A stretch of 64,000 nt of DNA from an uncultured Methylophaga sp. (GCA_913055695.1 CAJXKF010000008.1:1-64000); one strand, 5' to 3'. Counted from the stretch's first letter, positions 8,902 through 19,804 are shown. Program-made: numbers and translations. The notes: a model not told the origin generated them from the letters alone.

Positions 8902-9738
8902 TCAGTCGACGGATAAATCAAACTCCGGCTCGTCATCCTGCTTTTTGTGACGTTGCCTTAATGATTGACACTCAGTGACATTATCATGCTGTTCAGCTTC
9001 GGAGAATTTGAGCCTGGTATCTTTGCTAATGGCTGACTGCTGTTCTGAACTCTCGCTTTTATCTGTTCTCAGTAAAGGCTCTTGCCGCTGCGGCTTTGTC
9101 TCTTTCCGTGGCTGGCGCTTGGCTTCAGACTCTTGCCTTGGCGGCTGTTTTTTCTCAACAGCTTCGGCGGGCTGATTTACTGATGACGGGGTCTGCTGAC
9201 GAGGTTCCTCGGGGTCGAGATAGACCTTGATATCATGAGCCGGACTTTGTTCCAGTCTTATCGTCGGTTCAAGCAACATCGTGATTTCCTGACGAATTTG
9301 TTTATCGCTGTAGGCATTATTGACATCAAAAATATGAAAAGGCAACTTGCTCTGCTGACAGATATCACGGATAAACTGTTGACGACTGCCCAGCTTGTCC
9401 TGATGTATCAGAATCAATACGCAGGCGATTTTGCCGGTGGCTTTTTCGGTAAGAACAAGATCGGTTGAAGTCGATTCAATACGTGACTTGATTTCCTGCG
9501 CTTTCTTATCACGGGCAGCCTCTGTCACTAATAAATCAGCAAGGCGCACATGAGGATGAGAGTCATAGTCTTCACCAACCGCCGTGTCCAGCTGCGATTT
9601 GAAGTCTCTCACCAGCTTATCCATCAGCATTTTCCGGGGGCTCACATCAAGCTTGGTCGACTTGATTTTTCTGTAGAGTCGAATTGCCACCCACAGCAGA
9701 ATCAAAACGCCAATTAATGAAAAACCTAGCTTCAGCAT
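8902..9738 (-). CDS. Membrane-anchored DUF2726-like protein
   Basis: A 278-residue protein with one N-terminal membrane helix (LGFSLIGVLILLWVAIRLY), then a domain from about 55 to 160 resembling DUF2726, a family related to restriction-endonuclease-like folds (HPHVRLADLLV, TDLVLTEKATGKIACVLIL, SRQQFIRDICQQSKLPFHIF). The C-terminal 110 residues are Gln/Lys/Glu/Arg-rich and probably disordered. No intact nuclease motif is obvious. Read with the HTH protein and the EAL gene on the same strand. The role is unknown; the family is common as a stand-alone protein in gammaproteobacteria. Confidence 0.65.
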   Translation of the reverse strand: MLKLGFSLIGVLILLWVAIRLYRKIKSTKLDVSPRKMLMDKLVRDFKSQLDTAVGEDYDSHPHVRLADLLVTEAARDKKAQEIKSRIESTSTDLVLTEKATGKIACVLILIHQDKLGSRQQFIRDICQQSKLPFHIFDVNNAYSDKQIRQEITMLLEPTIRLEQSPAHDIKVYLDPEEPRQQTPSSVNQPAEAVEKKQPPRQESEAKRQPRKETKPQRQEPLLRTDKSESSEQQSAISKDTRLKFSEAEQHDNVTECQSLRQRHKKQDDEPEFDLSVD

Positions 9739-9750
9739 TACCGCTCCTCT

Positions 9751-10857
9751 TCAGACTCTGGCCATATCAACAAGCATGCGTCTGGCTCCCCACTGACCGG
9801 GGACAGCCTCAAAAACGCCAGCACAAGGCGTGCCACAGTTAAGACAACAGCCTTTCTCATCCAGTTGCCAGCTTGATAAGCGATACCAGTCACGGCCGAT
9901 TAACAGGCTGCCGCAATGATGACACCAGGTGCTGTCCGCTGCGATATCATGCATGTTGCCGACATAGGCATAGCGTACACCCTGTTCCCTGGCAATATCT
10001 CTGGCCCTGCGCACAGTTTGGGTGGGGGTTGATGGTTTATCCAGCATTTTCCAGTCCGGATGAAAGACAGTGAAATGCATCGGCACATCGGGCCCTAAAT
10101 GCTCAATGACCCACTGGCACATTTCCTTAATTTCCTTTTCGGAATCATTCTCGCCAGGAATCAGCAGCGTAGTCAGCTCAAACCAGACATCGGTCTCGTG
10201 TTTGAGATATTCCAGTGTTTCCAGTACCGGTTGCAACTGCGATCCGGTAATTTTCTTGTAGAATCGCTCGCTGAAAGCTTTGAGATCGACATTGGCTGCA
10301 TCGATGTAACGGTAAAATTCACTGCGAGGTTCCGGGCATACATAGCCCGCAGTGACCGCGACCGTTTTGATATCCTGCTCATGACAGGCCTGCGCCACAT
10401 CAATGGCATACTCATGGAAAATGACCGGATCATTATAGGTGAAGGCAATACTGCGACAGCCAAGCGCTTTGGCCTTATCAGCCAGCTTGTGAGGTGTGGC
10501 CTGAGCCAGCAGCGTATCCATTTCTCTGGATTTGCTGATATCCCAGTTCTGACAGAACTTGCAGGCCAGATTACAGCCAGCCGTGCCGAATGAAAGCACC
10601 GCTGTACCCGGCAGAAAATGATTGAGCGGCTTTTTTTCGATGGGATCGATAACAAAACCGCTGGAGCGGCCCCAGGTTGTCAGTACAACCTGTCCCTGAT
10701 AATTGGCGCGGACAAAACACAAACCGCGCTGACCTTCATGTAGTTTGCACAATCTCGGGCATAAATCACATTGCACCCGGCCATCATCCAGGGCATGCCA
10801 GTACTGTGTGGGAACCGCATCAGTAAAGTCGTCAGATTTGGCATTATTCTGATTCAT
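9751..10857 (-). CDS. amrS: AmmeMemoRadiSam radical SAM enzyme AmrS
   Basis: A 368-residue radical SAM protein. The start at 10857 is chosen for its strong upstream AGGAGGGGG; the frame continues to 10896. The SAM cluster motif CxxxCxxC is CNLACKFC, followed by QNWDISKSREMD, characteristic of the AmrS/PflA-like family. Additional cysteines lie near the N-terminus (CDLCPRLCKL) and C-terminus (CHHCG, CLNCGTPC). The partners amrB and amrA are divergently transcribed next door, so the full three-gene AmmeMemoRadiSam set is present. Its substrate is not known to me; the set is widely conserved but poorly characterised. Confidence 0.92.
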   Translation of the reverse strand: MNQNNAKSDDFTDAVPTQYWHALDDGRVQCDLCPRLCKLHEGQRGLCFVRANYQGQVVLTTWGRSSGFVIDPIEKKPLNHFLPGTAVLSFGTAGCNLACKFCQNWDISKSREMDTLLAQATPHKLADKAKALGCRSIAFTYNDPVIFHEYAIDVAQACHEQDIKTVAVTAGYVCPEPRSEFYRYIDAANVDLKAFSERFYKKITGSQLQPVLETLEYLKHETDVWFELTTLLIPGENDSEKEIKEMCQWVIEHLGPDVPMHFTVFHPDWKMLDKPSTPTQTVRRARDIAREQGVRYAYVGNMHDIAADSTWCHHCGSLLIGRDWYRLSSWQLDEKGCCLNCGTPCAGVFEAVPGQWGARRMLVDMARV

Positions 10858-10944
10858 ATCCCCCCTCCTCGTGCAGGAGATATTGCAATAAATCATTGAT
10901 AAGATGATACTTATTCATATTACGCCGATAAGCGGAGGGTTGCC

Positions 10945-11733
10945 ATGGAAATCGTTCGCCCCAGTGCCGTCGCCGGCCTGTTTTACCCGGCTGACGCCCA
11001 CAAACTCAGCACTATGATTGCCCGAAACCTGCAGACCAGTAGCTCCCGCGCGGACATTGCGCCGAAGGCATTGATCGTTCCTCATGCCGGCTATGTCTAC
11101 TCCGGCGCTGTCGCCGCCAGTGCCTATAAACATCTGGAACACCGCAAAGAGGTCATCAAACGCGTCGTGCTCATCGGGCCTTCACACCGGGTACCATTTG
11201 AGGGGCTGGCTGTTTCCTCGGTTGACTGGTTCGAAACCCCGATGGGATTGATACCGGTCGACCGCCAGGCTGAAAGCAAAATCATGCAAATCGACGGAGT
11301 GCAGGTAATGGAGCAGGCTCATGCCAAAGAGCATAGCCTGGAAGTTCAATTGCCCTTCCTGCAATACCTGCTCGACGATTTCAAAATCGTGCCGATTGTA
11401 GCAGGCCATGCCAGTCCCAAACTGGTGTCCGACGTGCTCGATGCACTCTGGGACGGACCCGAAACACTGATAGTCATCAGCTCTGATTTGAGTCATTACC
11501 TCGACTACGACAGCGCCTGCGAAATCGATGCCGAAACCTCCCAGGCTATCATCAGCATGGATAACCATGTGATTGATGGTTATCACGCCTGTGGCAGTGT
11601 CGGCATCAATGGCTTGCTGCTTTATGCCCGTCAGCACAATATGCAGGGCCAGATTCTGGATTTGCGAAATTCCGGTGATACCGCTGGTAAACGAGATAGT
11701 GTCGTGGGCTATGGCGCCTACCTGTTCCAATAG
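10945..11733 (+). CDS. amrB: AmmeMemoRadiSam system protein B (Memo family)
   Basis: A 262-residue Memo-like protein starting RPSAVAGLFYPADA, with conserved His-containing motifs IVPHAGYVYSG, IGPSHRVPF and EHSLEVQLPFLQ, plus SSDLSHYLDY. These histidines match the metal or active-site cluster of the Memo fold, related to class III extradiol dioxygenases. It starts 87 bp from the divergent amrS and ends 2 bp before amrA. A candidate promoter TTGATA-16-TATTAC lies upstream between the divergent genes. Biochemical role unresolved; probably a partner of AmrS and AmrA. Confidence 0.92.
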   Translation: MEIVRPSAVAGLFYPADAHKLSTMIARNLQTSSSRADIAPKALIVPHAGYVYSGAVAASAYKHLEHRKEVIKRVVLIGPSHRVPFEGLAVSSVDWFETPMGLIPVDRQAESKIMQIDGVQVMEQAHAKEHSLEVQLPFLQYLLDDFKIVPIVAGHASPKLVSDVLDALWDGPETLIVISSDLSHYLDYDSACEIDAETSQAIISMDNHVIDGYHACGSVGINGLLLYARQHNMQGQILDLRNSGDTAGKRDSVVGYGAYLFQ

Positions 11734-11735
11734 TC

Positions 11736-12287
11736 ATGATTGCGCCGCCCGATCGTTTTTTACTGCGTAAGATTGCCCGTGATGCCATCAAATACGGGCT
11801 CAGGCATCAGGCAGTGATGCCGCTGGAACTGAATAGTCTGCCTGCTGAAGTGACAAAGGATGGTGCCAGTTTTGTGACTCTATACCTGTCCGGTGCTTTA
11901 CATGGCTGTATCGGTACCCTGGAAGCTTACCGGCCTCTGGCTGTTGATGTCGCGAGCAATGCCTATGCGGCGGCCTTCCGGGATCTACGATTTGATCCTG
12001 TGACGGCTGATAGTGTTGACGAGCTGGATATTCATATTTCCGTACTCAGTACACCGGAGTCGATTTCCTGTCAGTCTGAACAGTCGCTGCTGAATCAGCT
12101 CAAGGCCGGAGAAGATGGCCTGATTATCGAAGATGAACATCACCGCGCCACTTTCCTGCCCGCTGTCTGGGACTCGCTGCATAGTCCTGAACAGTTTGTC
12201 GCGGCTTTGAAACGTAAAGCCGGCATGCCTGTTGATTACTGGTCAGATAGCATCCGCTGTTACCGTTATCATACGGAAAGCTTCTAG
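11736..12287 (+). CDS. amrA: AmmeMemoRadiSam system protein A (AMMECR1 family)
   Basis: A 183-residue AMMECR1-domain protein with the family hallmark LHGCIGTLEAYRPLAVDVASN and later the FLPAVWD stretch. The gene begins 2 bp after amrB, so the two are translationally linked. AMMECR1 proteins are cytoplasmic with no established reaction; co-occurrence with AmrB and the radical SAM protein AmrS suggests one modification pathway. Followed by about 150 bp containing a short ACGGG-TTA-CCCGT hairpin that may weakly terminate. Confidence 0.92.
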   Translation: MIAPPDRFLLRKIARDAIKYGLRHQAVMPLELNSLPAEVTKDGASFVTLYLSGALHGCIGTLEAYRPLAVDVASNAYAAAFRDLRFDPVTADSVDELDIHISVLSTPESISCQSEQSLLNQLKAGEDGLIIEDEHHRATFLPAVWDSLHSPEQFVAALKRKAGMPVDYWSDSIRCYRYHTESF

Positions 12288-12435
12288 GGCAGCGGGTCAA
12301 CACGGGTTACCCGTTTGCTAAAGGGCTTTAAGCTCTGTGCATCAACCGTTTTTTGTGTTGAAAATCTGGCGATTTTCAATGCGAGATCGAATAAAATATC
12401 GGCTTTTGCTCAGCCACCAAGCCCAGGTATTGTCT

Positions 12436-13746
12436 ATGAAAGCCCCTCAAGTCGGATTCGTCAGTCTCGGTTGTCCCAAAGCGCTGGTCGACAGTGAACG
12501 TATTATCACCAAGCTGCGCTCCGAAGGCTATGACATCTCCCCGAGCTATGACGATGCGGATCTGGTTATCGTCAACACCTGCGGTTTTATTGATTCTGCA
12601 GTGGAGGAGTCGCTGGAAAGCATTGGAGAAGCAGTCGCCAAAAACGGTAAAGTTATTGTCACCGGCTGTCTCGGCAGCCGCGACAATGATATCCGTGAGC
12701 GGCATCCGCAGGTGCTGGAAATCACCGGTGCGCACGCACTGGAAGAAGTCGTGGGCGCGGTACATAAACACCTGCCGCCACAGCATGATCCCTTCGTCAG
12801 TCTGGTCCCGCCGGAAGGCATCAAGCTGACGCCCCGCCATTACGCCTATCTGAAAATTTCTGAAGGCTGTAATCACCGCTGCACCTTCTGCATTATTCCC
12901 TCGATGCGCGGCGATCTGGTCAGTCGCCCGATTCATCACGTCATGCATGAAGCCAAGCGACTGGCTGATGCCGGGGTCAGAGAGCTGCTGGTGATTTCTC
13001 AGGACACCAGCGCCTATGGCGTCGATTTGAAATACCAGTCCGCGGAATGGAACGGGCGCGAACGCGCGACGCGGTTTTACGAACTAGTGGAAGCGCTGGG
13101 TGAACTAGGGATTTGGGTCAGACTGCATTATGTTTACCCCTACCCGCATGTGGATGAGGTGATTCCACTGATGGCGGAGGGCAAAATCCTGCCTTATCTG
13201 GATATCCCTTTCCAGCATGCCAGCCCGCGTATTCTCAAACTGATGAAACGACCGGCGTCCAGCCAGAACAATCTCGAACGCATTCAGGCCTGGCGTGCGA
13301 TCTGTCCTGATCTTACTATTCGCAGCACCTTTATTGTCGGCTTTCCCGGCGAGACCGAAGAAGAATTCCAGCAACTGCTTGATTTCCTGACCGAAGCACA
13401 ACTGGACCGGGTCGGTTGCTTCACCTATTCCCCGGTTGACGGTGCCGTCGCCAATGATCTGCCTGATCAGATACCGGATGAGATTAAGCAGGAACGGCTG
13501 GAACGCTTTATGGCGCATCAGGCACAAATCAGTGCGGACAGACTGCAGCAGAAAGTCGGTCGTCGTGGCCGCGTCATTATTGATGAAGTGGTTGCAGAAG
13601 GCGCAGTAGGCCGCAGTGAAGCGGATGCACCGGAAATTGATGGTCAGGTCTTTATCGACCATGCCACCCATTTGAAGGTCGGCGATATCGTCGAAGTCGA
13701 GTTTGAAGAGGCCGATGAGCATGACCTCTGGGCGCGACTCGTCTAG
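12436..13746 (+). CDS. rimO: Ribosomal protein S12 methylthiotransferase RimO
   Basis: A 436-residue methylthiotransferase; E. coli RimO is 441. The ATG at 12436 gives the normal N-terminus ([20 protein letters not shown]); an in-frame extension to 12337 has no support. The UPF0004 domain holds three cluster cysteines (LGCPK, VNTCGF, VTGCLG), the radical SAM motif is CNHRCTFC, and a C-terminal TRAM domain follows ([12 protein letters not shown] onward). The enzyme adds a methylthio group to an aspartate of ribosomal protein S12. Ends 1 bp before the convergent HAD gene. Confidence 0.95.
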   Translation: MKAPQVGFVSLGCPKALVDSERIITKLRSEGYDISPSYDDADLVIVNTCGFIDSAVEESLESIGEAVAKNGKVIVTGCLGSRDNDIRERHPQVLEITGAHALEEVVGAVHKHLPPQHDPFVSLVPPEGIKLTPRHYAYLKISEGCNHRCTFCIIPSMRGDLVSRPIHHVMHEAKRLADAGVRELLVISQDTSAYGVDLKYQSAEWNGRERATRFYELVEALGELGIWVRLHYVYPYPHVDEVIPLMAEGKILPYLDIPFQHASPRILKLMKRPASSQNNLERIQAWRAICPDLTIRSTFIVGFPGETEEEFQQLLDFLTEAQLDRVGCFTYSPVDGAVANDLPDQIPDEIKQERLERFMAHQAQISADRLQQKVGRRGRVIIDEVVAEGAVGRSEADAPEIDGQVFIDHATHLKVGDIVEVEFEEADEHDLWARLV

Positions 13747-13747
13747 G

Positions 13748-14521
13748 TCAGGTCTCTGCTGCCTCGCGACTACGATAAAAGACTTCCCTTATCGCTTCCA
13801 CTACAGACTCCGCAACCGTAGCCAGCCCGGCCTTGTTCTCATCGCCGGGCAGATATTTGCCGGTTCGCACCAGACAGGCCTGAAGCCCCGCTTCCATCGC
13901 GCCAATCACATCGGCATCGACATCATCACCTATCATCAGCACTTCCTCGGGTTTACAGCCAAGCGAAGTTACTGCGGCATGGAAAAAGCCCGCGGCCGGT
14001 TTGCCCAGGATTTCAGCTTCGATTTCAGCTGCGTATTCCAATGCGTCGATAAAGGGACCGGCATCGAGCTGAAGCTGTCCGCAGCTTTTGAAATAGCGGT
14101 TGCGGCCAATACCCAATAGCGGCGCGCCGTTAATCAGCAGCGAAAAAGCCTTATTGAGATGAGCATAATCAAATCGGTCAGCGGCATCTGCCAGCACTAC
14201 CGCATTAGGGTCGTGCTGATTGATATCTTCAAACTCGGCTTCCAGGTCAGGGTGAATCAGAAAATAAGGCCGCAGTCCGCGTTGCTCACAGACCTGTTTT
14301 ACCGCAACCGGCGCGGTGAAGATATCATCCTGACTGACCTCAAAGCCCATCTTTTTCAGACTGTTGACAATATCGTAACTGGTGGAGCGTGAGGTGTTGG
14401 TGACAAAGCGCATCGGCACACCTTTTTGCTGCAATGAGGCGATCAGATCAACCGCACCGGGGATCGGTCGTTTGTCTACATGCAGCACACCGCTGATATC
14501 AAACAAAATCGCCTTGAGCAT
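13748..14521 (-). CDS. HAD-IIA hydrolase, LHPP/HDHD2-like
   Basis: A 257-residue HAD phosphatase; AAAGGAGG 7 bp upstream favours the ATG at 14521. Motif I is LFDISGVLHVD, the DxSG variant typical of the LHPP/TIGR01458 branch, then MRFVTNTSRS (motif II), a C2 cap, KPAAGFF (motif III Lys) and MIGDDVDADV (motif IV). Homologues act on phosphoryl groups of small molecules or phospho-amino acids; the substrate is undetermined. Convergent with rimO. Confidence 0.88.
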   Translation of the reverse strand: MLKAILFDISGVLHVDKRPIPGAVDLIASLQQKGVPMRFVTNTSRSTSYDIVNSLKKMGFEVSQDDIFTAPVAVKQVCEQRGLRPYFLIHPDLEAEFEDINQHDPNAVVLADAADRFDYAHLNKAFSLLINGAPLLGIGRNRYFKSCGQLQLDAGPFIDALEYAAEIEAEILGKPAAGFFHAAVTSLGCKPEEVLMIGDDVDADVIGAMEAGLQACLVRTGKYLPGDENKAGLATVAESVVEAIREVFYRSREAAET

Positions 14522-14597
14522 CACAAAGCCTCCTTTTGTGAAAGCGACAGCTTCAGTATGCGCCCGTGCTCAGTCAGACTCAAATCACAATCCGGTA

Positions 14598-16064
14598 TCA
14601 GCGTGAGGGAGGTCTCACGTGACGCGCAAGAATACGCTGGTTTTCATGCTGCACCGCCTGGTTTTTCCGCCAGGACCAGAGCAGGTCCCGGGCCTGCCTC
14701 GCCTGTGACTGATAATCGATGATAGGCTCAGGGTAATCCTGCCCCAGCGTGATTTGGTACATCTGCTGTTCCATCACTGTTAATTGCCAGGGCTGATGCA
14801 ATAGATCATCAGGCAAATCTCTCAGTTCCGGACACCATTCACGGATGAAGATACCGTTAGGATCCTGCTCCTGGCTCTGCTTTATCGGATTATAGATGCG
14901 AATGGTGTTGGTGCCGGTCACACCGGCCTGCATCTGGAACTGGGGGTAATGAATGCCCGGCTCAAAATCCAGAAACAGACGTGCCAGATGCGTGACGCCC
15001 CGGCGCCAGTCGATAAGAAGATGATGACTGAGAAAACTGACCAGCATGGCCCGCATCCGAAAATTGATATAACCGGTCTGATGCAGACAGCGCATGCAGG
15101 CATCGACCAGCGGAAAACCGGTCTGTCCCTGCTTCCAGGCCGACAGATCGGCTTCCAGTCTGTCATCATCGCGATAAGGAAAGTCCTGATAGCCGCGATT
15201 GACCGGCCGGAATTGCATTTCGCATTCACTTTCAAACTTCTGCATAAAATGACAGTGCCAGTGCAGACGGGATGACAATGCGACCAGACTGCGCCGCCAG
15301 CCACGGTCCTGCCAGTGCGCCAGCAGATCCTGGTACATCTCCCGCAGACTGATATTGCCCCAGGCCAGATAGGCTGACATCCGGCTACAGGCTTCGCGAC
15401 TCGCGGAGGGACTCGACAGCCGGCGGTAGTAATCCTGTCCCCTGCCCTGATAAAAACTCTCCAGTGTCTGCCGGGCTGCCTGACTGCCGCCCTGCTGAAA
15501 TGCCGGGTCAGTTTCCAGCCAGGTTTCAGGTGGCTGCCAGTCAGATTTCGCTTGCCAGCCCAGAGTTTGCAGTTTTGCCCAATCAGGCTGCTGCAACTCG
15601 GCTCGCATCACGCTCTGCCAGTGTTTATCCCAGTCATCACGGTTGGGTTTGGCCCGCTCAACCGCACCACAGGGATATTCCTGCCACTGTACCTTGTTAT
15701 CACGGCACCACGCAGCCACTTGCCGGTCACGTTCAAAAGTATTGGCCAGGCCGATTTCCTGATGGCTGAAAATCTCCCTGATACGAAAAGTCTTATTCAG
15801 ATTGCCGAGCAGAGCAGGCATCTCAGCCTGCACTACTATCAATTGCTGCTGAGAGTGTTTCAGTTGCTGCTGCATGTCAGCCAGCGACTGCCAGATGAAC
15901 CGCCAGTGCCTGGTGCTGTAATGCGGATCCGCCAGCAGCATGGGCTCAATCACATAAAGCAGTAAAGCCGGCAACCCGGACTGACTGGCAGCCTTGAGCG
16001 GCGCGTGATCTGTTAAACGCAGATCACGTTTGAACCAGACCAGGTTAATATCCGGACGCTGCAT
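14598..16064 (-). CDS. Deoxyribodipyrimidine photolyase / cryptochrome family protein
   Basis: A 488-residue photolyase-family flavoprotein: N-terminal antenna domain starting [18 protein letters not shown] and a C-terminal FAD domain with [49 protein letters not shown] and [16 protein letters not shown], the region that binds FAD and lesion DNA. It is predicted to repair UV pyrimidine dimers with light. It starts 5 bp after the DASH-type gene, so the two form an operon. A blue-light signalling role cannot be excluded from sequence alone. Confidence 0.85.
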   Translation of the reverse strand: MQRPDINLVWFKRDLRLTDHAPLKAASQSGLPALLLYVIEPMLLADPHYSTRHWRFIWQSLADMQQQLKHSQQQLIVVQAEMPALLGNLNKTFRIREIFSHQEIGLANTFERDRQVAAWCRDNKVQWQEYPCGAVERAKPNRDDWDKHWQSVMRAELQQPDWAKLQTLGWQAKSDWQPPETWLETDPAFQQGGSQAARQTLESFYQGRGQDYYRRLSSPSASREACSRMSAYLAWGNISLREMYQDLLAHWQDRGWRRSLVALSSRLHWHCHFMQKFESECEMQFRPVNRGYQDFPYRDDDRLEADLSAWKQGQTGFPLVDACMRCLHQTGYINFRMRAMLVSFLSHHLLIDWRRGVTHLARLFLDFEPGIHYPQFQMQAGVTGTNTIRIYNPIKQSQEQDPNGIFIREWCPELRDLPDDLLHQPWQLTVMEQQMYQITLGQDYPEPIIDYQSQARQARDLLWSWRKNQAVQHENQRILARHVRPPSR

Positions 16065-16069
16065 CAGTA

Positions 16070-17395
16070 TCAGTGGTTTTTGGGCGGTACGATCGGCCAG
16101 TCCGCGGCATCCAGTGAATCCAGTTGCGGACTTGTCACTTCACCCTGCCATTTGCGAATGAACTGGCCGTCAGGATCGTATTGGCGGGTCTGTTTGTCGA
16201 TATTGAAATGGCGGCCGCCCCGCGGATCCATGCCGACGCCGGCAATATATTGCCAGTTACCCCAGTTGGACGCGACATCATAATCAATCAGTTGCTGCTC
16301 AAAATAAGCCGCACCAAAGCGCCAGTCCAGCTGCAGTTCATTGACAAAACAGCTGGCCACAATCTGACGGCCGCGGTTACTCATATACCCCGTCTCATTG
16401 AGCTGTTTCATCAGCGCATTGACCAGCGGATACGGCGTATTGCCATGGCACCATTTCTGATAACGCTCCGGGTAAAAACAGCACTGTATTTTCTTATTGC
16501 TGACACCGCCGGCACTGAACAGTTTGTGCCTGAGTTTAAGCGCGACCCACTGGAAATACTCACGCCACAATAATTCGAAATAAATCCAGTAGGTGGACTC
16601 ATTCGCAGTCTGCTGTTTTTCGTAACGTTTCAGGCGCTGCATGAGCCGGCGAACTGACAAACTGCCATTGGCCAGCCAGGCTGAAAACTTGGTGGAATGA
16701 TGCCAGCCGTCAAGTTCATTGCGCCATGCTTTGTAATGCGCAGGATCCGTGCCCGAAAAATAATCCTCCAGATGCGCTAATGCCGCACTTTCCCCGCCTT
16801 CAAAAGCCGCCGTGGTTTTAGGTTTGACCAGCACCGCTTCGGATTCGTCGTTCAGGCTTCCCACTGCAGCTGGTAATGTCTTGGGCATAACCAGCGGCGG
16901 ATCAATATCGATGGCTTCGACCTGTCTGCGGAACTGGCTGAAAGTGGCGGGCAGGTTTTCCAGAGAGAACGGTAACTGTTCAGGACGAAACAGCGTATGG
17001 GAGGCAATCGACTCAAACCGCAGACGCGGAAAATCCGCTTTAAGGTGCTGCCATTGGCGGTTTTCAAATACGCCCACATGCTGACTGCGGTAAACGGCGC
17101 CGATATCAAAACGGCTGATAAGTCTGGAAATAATCTCGACCGGGTCACCACTGAGAATAATCAGCGATTGTCCCCGTTTTGAGAGCTGCGCCGATAAATC
17201 CAGCAGCGTCTGATTCATGAACTGGCGCCGGATTTCACCGATTGGCTTGGCATTGAGCCCGGTTGGCCGGTCCCACTGGGCATCGATACAAAACAGGCAA
17301 ATCAGACGCTCGCAGTTGAGACTGGCCTCAAGCAGCACCGGATTGTCATGTACGCGGCAATCATTATTGAACCAGACTAGTCCTGTTTTGATCAT
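16070..17395 (-). CDS. DASH-family cryptochrome
   Basis: A 441-residue member of the cryptochrome DASH clade: [18 protein letters not shown] at the start, the DASH-characteristic [10 protein letters not shown] segment, and FAD-domain motifs [30 protein letters not shown] and [14 protein letters not shown] proteins repair dimers in single-stranded or loop DNA using FAD and often a folate antenna. It is first in the two-gene light-repair operon. The ribosome-binding site before ATG is poor. Confidence 0.88.
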   Translation of the reverse strand: MIKTGLVWFNNDCRVHDNPVLLEASLNCERLICLFCIDAQWDRPTGLNAKPIGEIRRQFMNQTLLDLSAQLSKRGQSLIILSGDPVEIISRLISRFDIGAVYRSQHVGVFENRQWQHLKADFPRLRFESIASHTLFRPEQLPFSLENLPATFSQFRRQVEAIDIDPPLVMPKTLPAAVGSLNDESEAVLVKPKTTAAFEGGESAALAHLEDYFSGTDPAHYKAWRNELDGWHHSTKFSAWLANGSLSVRRLMQRLKRYEKQQTANESTYWIYFELLWREYFQWVALKLRHKLFSAGGVSNKKIQCCFYPERYQKWCHGNTPYPLVNALMKQLNETGYMSNRGRQIVASCFVNELQLDWRFGAAYFEQQLIDYDVASNWGNWQYIAGVGMDPRGGRHFNIDKQTRQYDPDGQFIRKWQGEVTSPQLDSLDAADWPIVPPKNH

Positions 17396-17446
17396 TTTTT
17401 TACACCCAGACTGTAAAACTTAAACTGAGTTAACCGGAGTCAGACC

Positions 17447-17848
17447 ATGACACAAGCTACCCAGCTCACTGTATTTTATGATGGGCGCTGTCCACTTTGT
17501 GTGAAAGAAATCCGTGCACTGAAACAGCATGATGCGGCTGGCCTGTTGCAACTGGAAAATATTCACGCCAAGGATGTCAGACAACGTTATCCACAACTTG
17601 ATCCGACAGCGGCTGAAAAAATCCTGCATGGGATTGACGCCAACGGTGAATGGCTGACCGGGCTTGATGTCACTGTCAAAGCCTGGCAACTGGTCAAGCG
17701 TCACCGCTGGTTAAGGATTTTACGCTGGCCGCTGATAAAACCACTGGCCGACATGTTTTACCGCTTTTTCGCCCGCCATCGTCAAAAAATGGCATTCCTG
17801 CTCACAGGCCAGCGCCACTGTGATCGCTGTCTCGGTGATGATTCCTGA
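17447..17848 (+). CDS. DCC-family thiol-disulphide oxidoreductase-like protein (DUF393)
   Basis: A 133-residue protein with the DUF393/YuxK signature near its start, TVFYDGRCPLCVKEIRAL, whose CPLC pair resembles a thioredoxin-fold redox site. The rest follows the family (GLLQLENIHAKD, GIDANGEW, GLDVTVKAW). A CGGAG precedes the ATG. Function in vivo is unknown. It is divergent from the cryptochrome operon and ends one base before the convergent amylosucrase. Confidence 0.85.
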   Translation: MTQATQLTVFYDGRCPLCVKEIRALKQHDAAGLLQLENIHAKDVRQRYPQLDPTAAEKILHGIDANGEWLTGLDVTVKAWQLVKRHRWLRILRWPLIKPLADMFYRFFARHRQKMAFLLTGQRHCDRCLGDDS

Positions 17849-19804
17849 TCAGCCTTCCTGCAACCAGTAAAAGCTGAATGGCGGGATCACCAGGATGTTT
17901 TTGAATATCTCTGGTTGCTGACCACTGTAGAGGTCGTAAAGCTGCCCATATTGCGGATCGCCCCAGCCAATCAGGTTATCCAGATTAAGATGCTGCGGTT
18001 TATCATTGAAGTTGGTCACCACTAGTACCTTGTCGAGTTGCTGGGTGATGTTGTAGCGCTCGAATACAAACAAATGCTCATTGCCGACATCAATCAGTTC
18101 ACGATTATTAAAATCAGCAAAAGCATCGATTTCCTTGCGCACCGCAATCATGCGTTTCAGGGATGAAAAAATCTCATACTGATAATGACCGGGCTGGTTA
18201 CGCAGTTCGGCTTTTTCCCAATCGATAACCGGCCGGTGAACCCAGCGGGAATCTCCCTTTTTATGCGGATCGGAAAGGAATGACACATCATTGATCGTGC
18301 CCAGTTCATCGCCGTAATATAGCAGTGGAATGCCGCCGAATGACATGATAAGACTGTGTAATAACAGAATGATTTTAATGGCGTTATCTTCTGCTTCGAT
18401 ATCGCTGTGTTCAAGCGCATATTCCAGTCCGACTAATGATGCCAGCGAACCGGAAATACGGGCGTCGCCGGTTTTTTCATTCTCACCGAAAGGCAAGCCG
18501 CGGGCATGGGAGTCTTTATAGCGCCCCATGAAATAATCGATCAGAAACTTGCGGTGACCGGCAGGCTGATAGCCCACCAGTTCAATATCCCTGTCATCGA
18601 AACCGAGACCGATGTCATCATGACAGCGGATATAATTGAGCCAGGTTGCCCGTTCCAGTTTTACCGGCAGACTCTTGATACCCTGATTCAGCAGCTTGGC
18701 ATTTTTGGTAGCGACTGCATCCCACATCAAGGCCATAAAGGTCGCGTTATAGGCAATTTCGCATTCCTTGGCAATGACCGCATCTTCACCAAAGTATTTG
18801 GTGACTTCAACCGGCGCGACAATCGCTTCGGCGATATATAAAACCCCGGGCGCCGTGACCTGGCAGCAATCCTTGAGCAACTGCAGAATCAGATGTGCTT
18901 CGCGCTCATTCTGACAGGTACTGCCGATTTTTTTCCATAAAAAGGCCACCGCATCCAGTCGCAATATATCGGCGCCCTGATTGGCCCAGAACAGAATCAC
19001 ATCGAGCATCTCGATGAACACAGCCGGGTTGGAGTAATTCAGGTCCCACTGATAATTATTGAACACCGTCATCACCCAGCGGCCCATTTCTTCATCCCAG
19101 GTAAAGTTACCGGGTGAAGTTTCGGGGAAGACTTCGGGCATGCTCTGTTCGAACATATCCGGCACATTACGGCTTTCGAAGGTGTAATAGTAATCCTGGT
19201 AGGTCTTATCACCCTGACGCGCTTTCTGCGCCCATTCATGCTCGTTCGAGGTATGGTTGAGCACCACATCCATGGTCAGCAGCATATCGCGCTGATGCAT
19301 CGCACGGGACAGATGCAGCAAGTCATCAATAGTCCCTGCCCTGTCATCAATCTGCCGGAAATCACTGACGGCATAGCCACCATCACTACTGCCGCGGGGA
19401 CATTGCATGATGGGCATGATATGCACCATGTTGACACCCAGTTCCTGGAAATAATTAAGATGGCTTTCCATCCCTTTCAGATCGCCGGCAAAACCATGAC
19501 TGTAGAGAGCCATGCCCACCCAGTTCTGGCTCAGGAACCAGTTATGATCAGCCTCACGTTCAATATCACGCTTACGCAGATCTTCAGGCCGGCGGATATA
19601 CTGCCAGGCCATGGTTTCCACCAGGCGCTGCGCCTGCTGCTGGAAATCATCACGTTCGCCATATAAGCGTTCGAACAGGGAATGAATCGCGTAGAAATTC
19701 GCTCCCAGCCGCGTGTAGAAATAACGCAAATCCTGCTTGGATATTCCCGCTTCTATTTCATTCAGAATATCGTTGAGCAGTTTATGGGCTTGTTGTTCGT
19801 ACAT
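17849..19804 (-). CDS. ams: Amylosucrase (GH13)
   Basis: A 651-residue GH13 subfamily 4 enzyme: N-terminal helical domain, then a (beta/alpha)8 barrel with the nucleophile Asp in DILRLDAVAF, general acid/base Glu in LYIAEAIVAP and transition-state stabiliser in YIRCHDDIG, all matching Neisseria amylosucrase motifs. It splits sucrose and adds the glucosyl unit to an alpha-1,4-glucan, releasing fructose. As the last gene of sps-spp-fruK-ams, it recycles the osmolyte sucrose into glycogen, with fructokinase handling the fructose. The same four-gene cluster is known from the methanotroph Methylomicrobium alcaliphilum. Cytoplasmic (no signal peptide). Confidence 0.95.
   Translation of the reverse strand: MYEQQAHKLLNDILNEIEAGISKQDLRYFYTRLGANFYAIHSLFERLYGERDDFQQQAQRLVETMAWQYIRRPEDLRKRDIEREADHNWFLSQNWVGMALYSHGFAGDLKGMESHLNYFQELGVNMVHIMPIMQCPRGSSDGGYAVSDFRQIDDRAGTIDDLLHLSRAMHQRDMLLTMDVVLNHTSNEHEWAQKARQGDKTYQDYYYTFESRNVPDMFEQSMPEVFPETSPGNFTWDEEMGRWVMTVFNNYQWDLNYSNPAVFIEMLDVILFWANQGADILRLDAVAFLWKKIGSTCQNEREAHLILQLLKDCCQVTAPGVLYIAEAIVAPVEVTKYFGEDAVIAKECEIAYNATFMALMWDAVATKNAKLLNQGIKSLPVKLERATWLNYIRCHDDIGLGFDDRDIELVGYQPAGHRKFLIDYFMGRYKDSHARGLPFGENEKTGDARISGSLASLVGLEYALEHSDIEAEDNAIKIILLLHSLIMSFGGIPLLYYGDELGTINDVSFLSDPHKKGDSRWVHRPVIDWEKAELRNQPGHYQYEIFSSLKRMIAVRKEIDAFADFNNRELIDVGNEHLFVFERYNITQQLDKVLVVTNFNDKPQHLNLDNLIGWGDPQYGQLYDLYSGQQPEIFKNILVIPPFSFYWLQEG

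Noticed and set aside
12376-12948. Long antisense frames inside rimO and many other real genes
   Set aside because: They are shadows of well-supported coding frames, with no domain, start signal or independent context.
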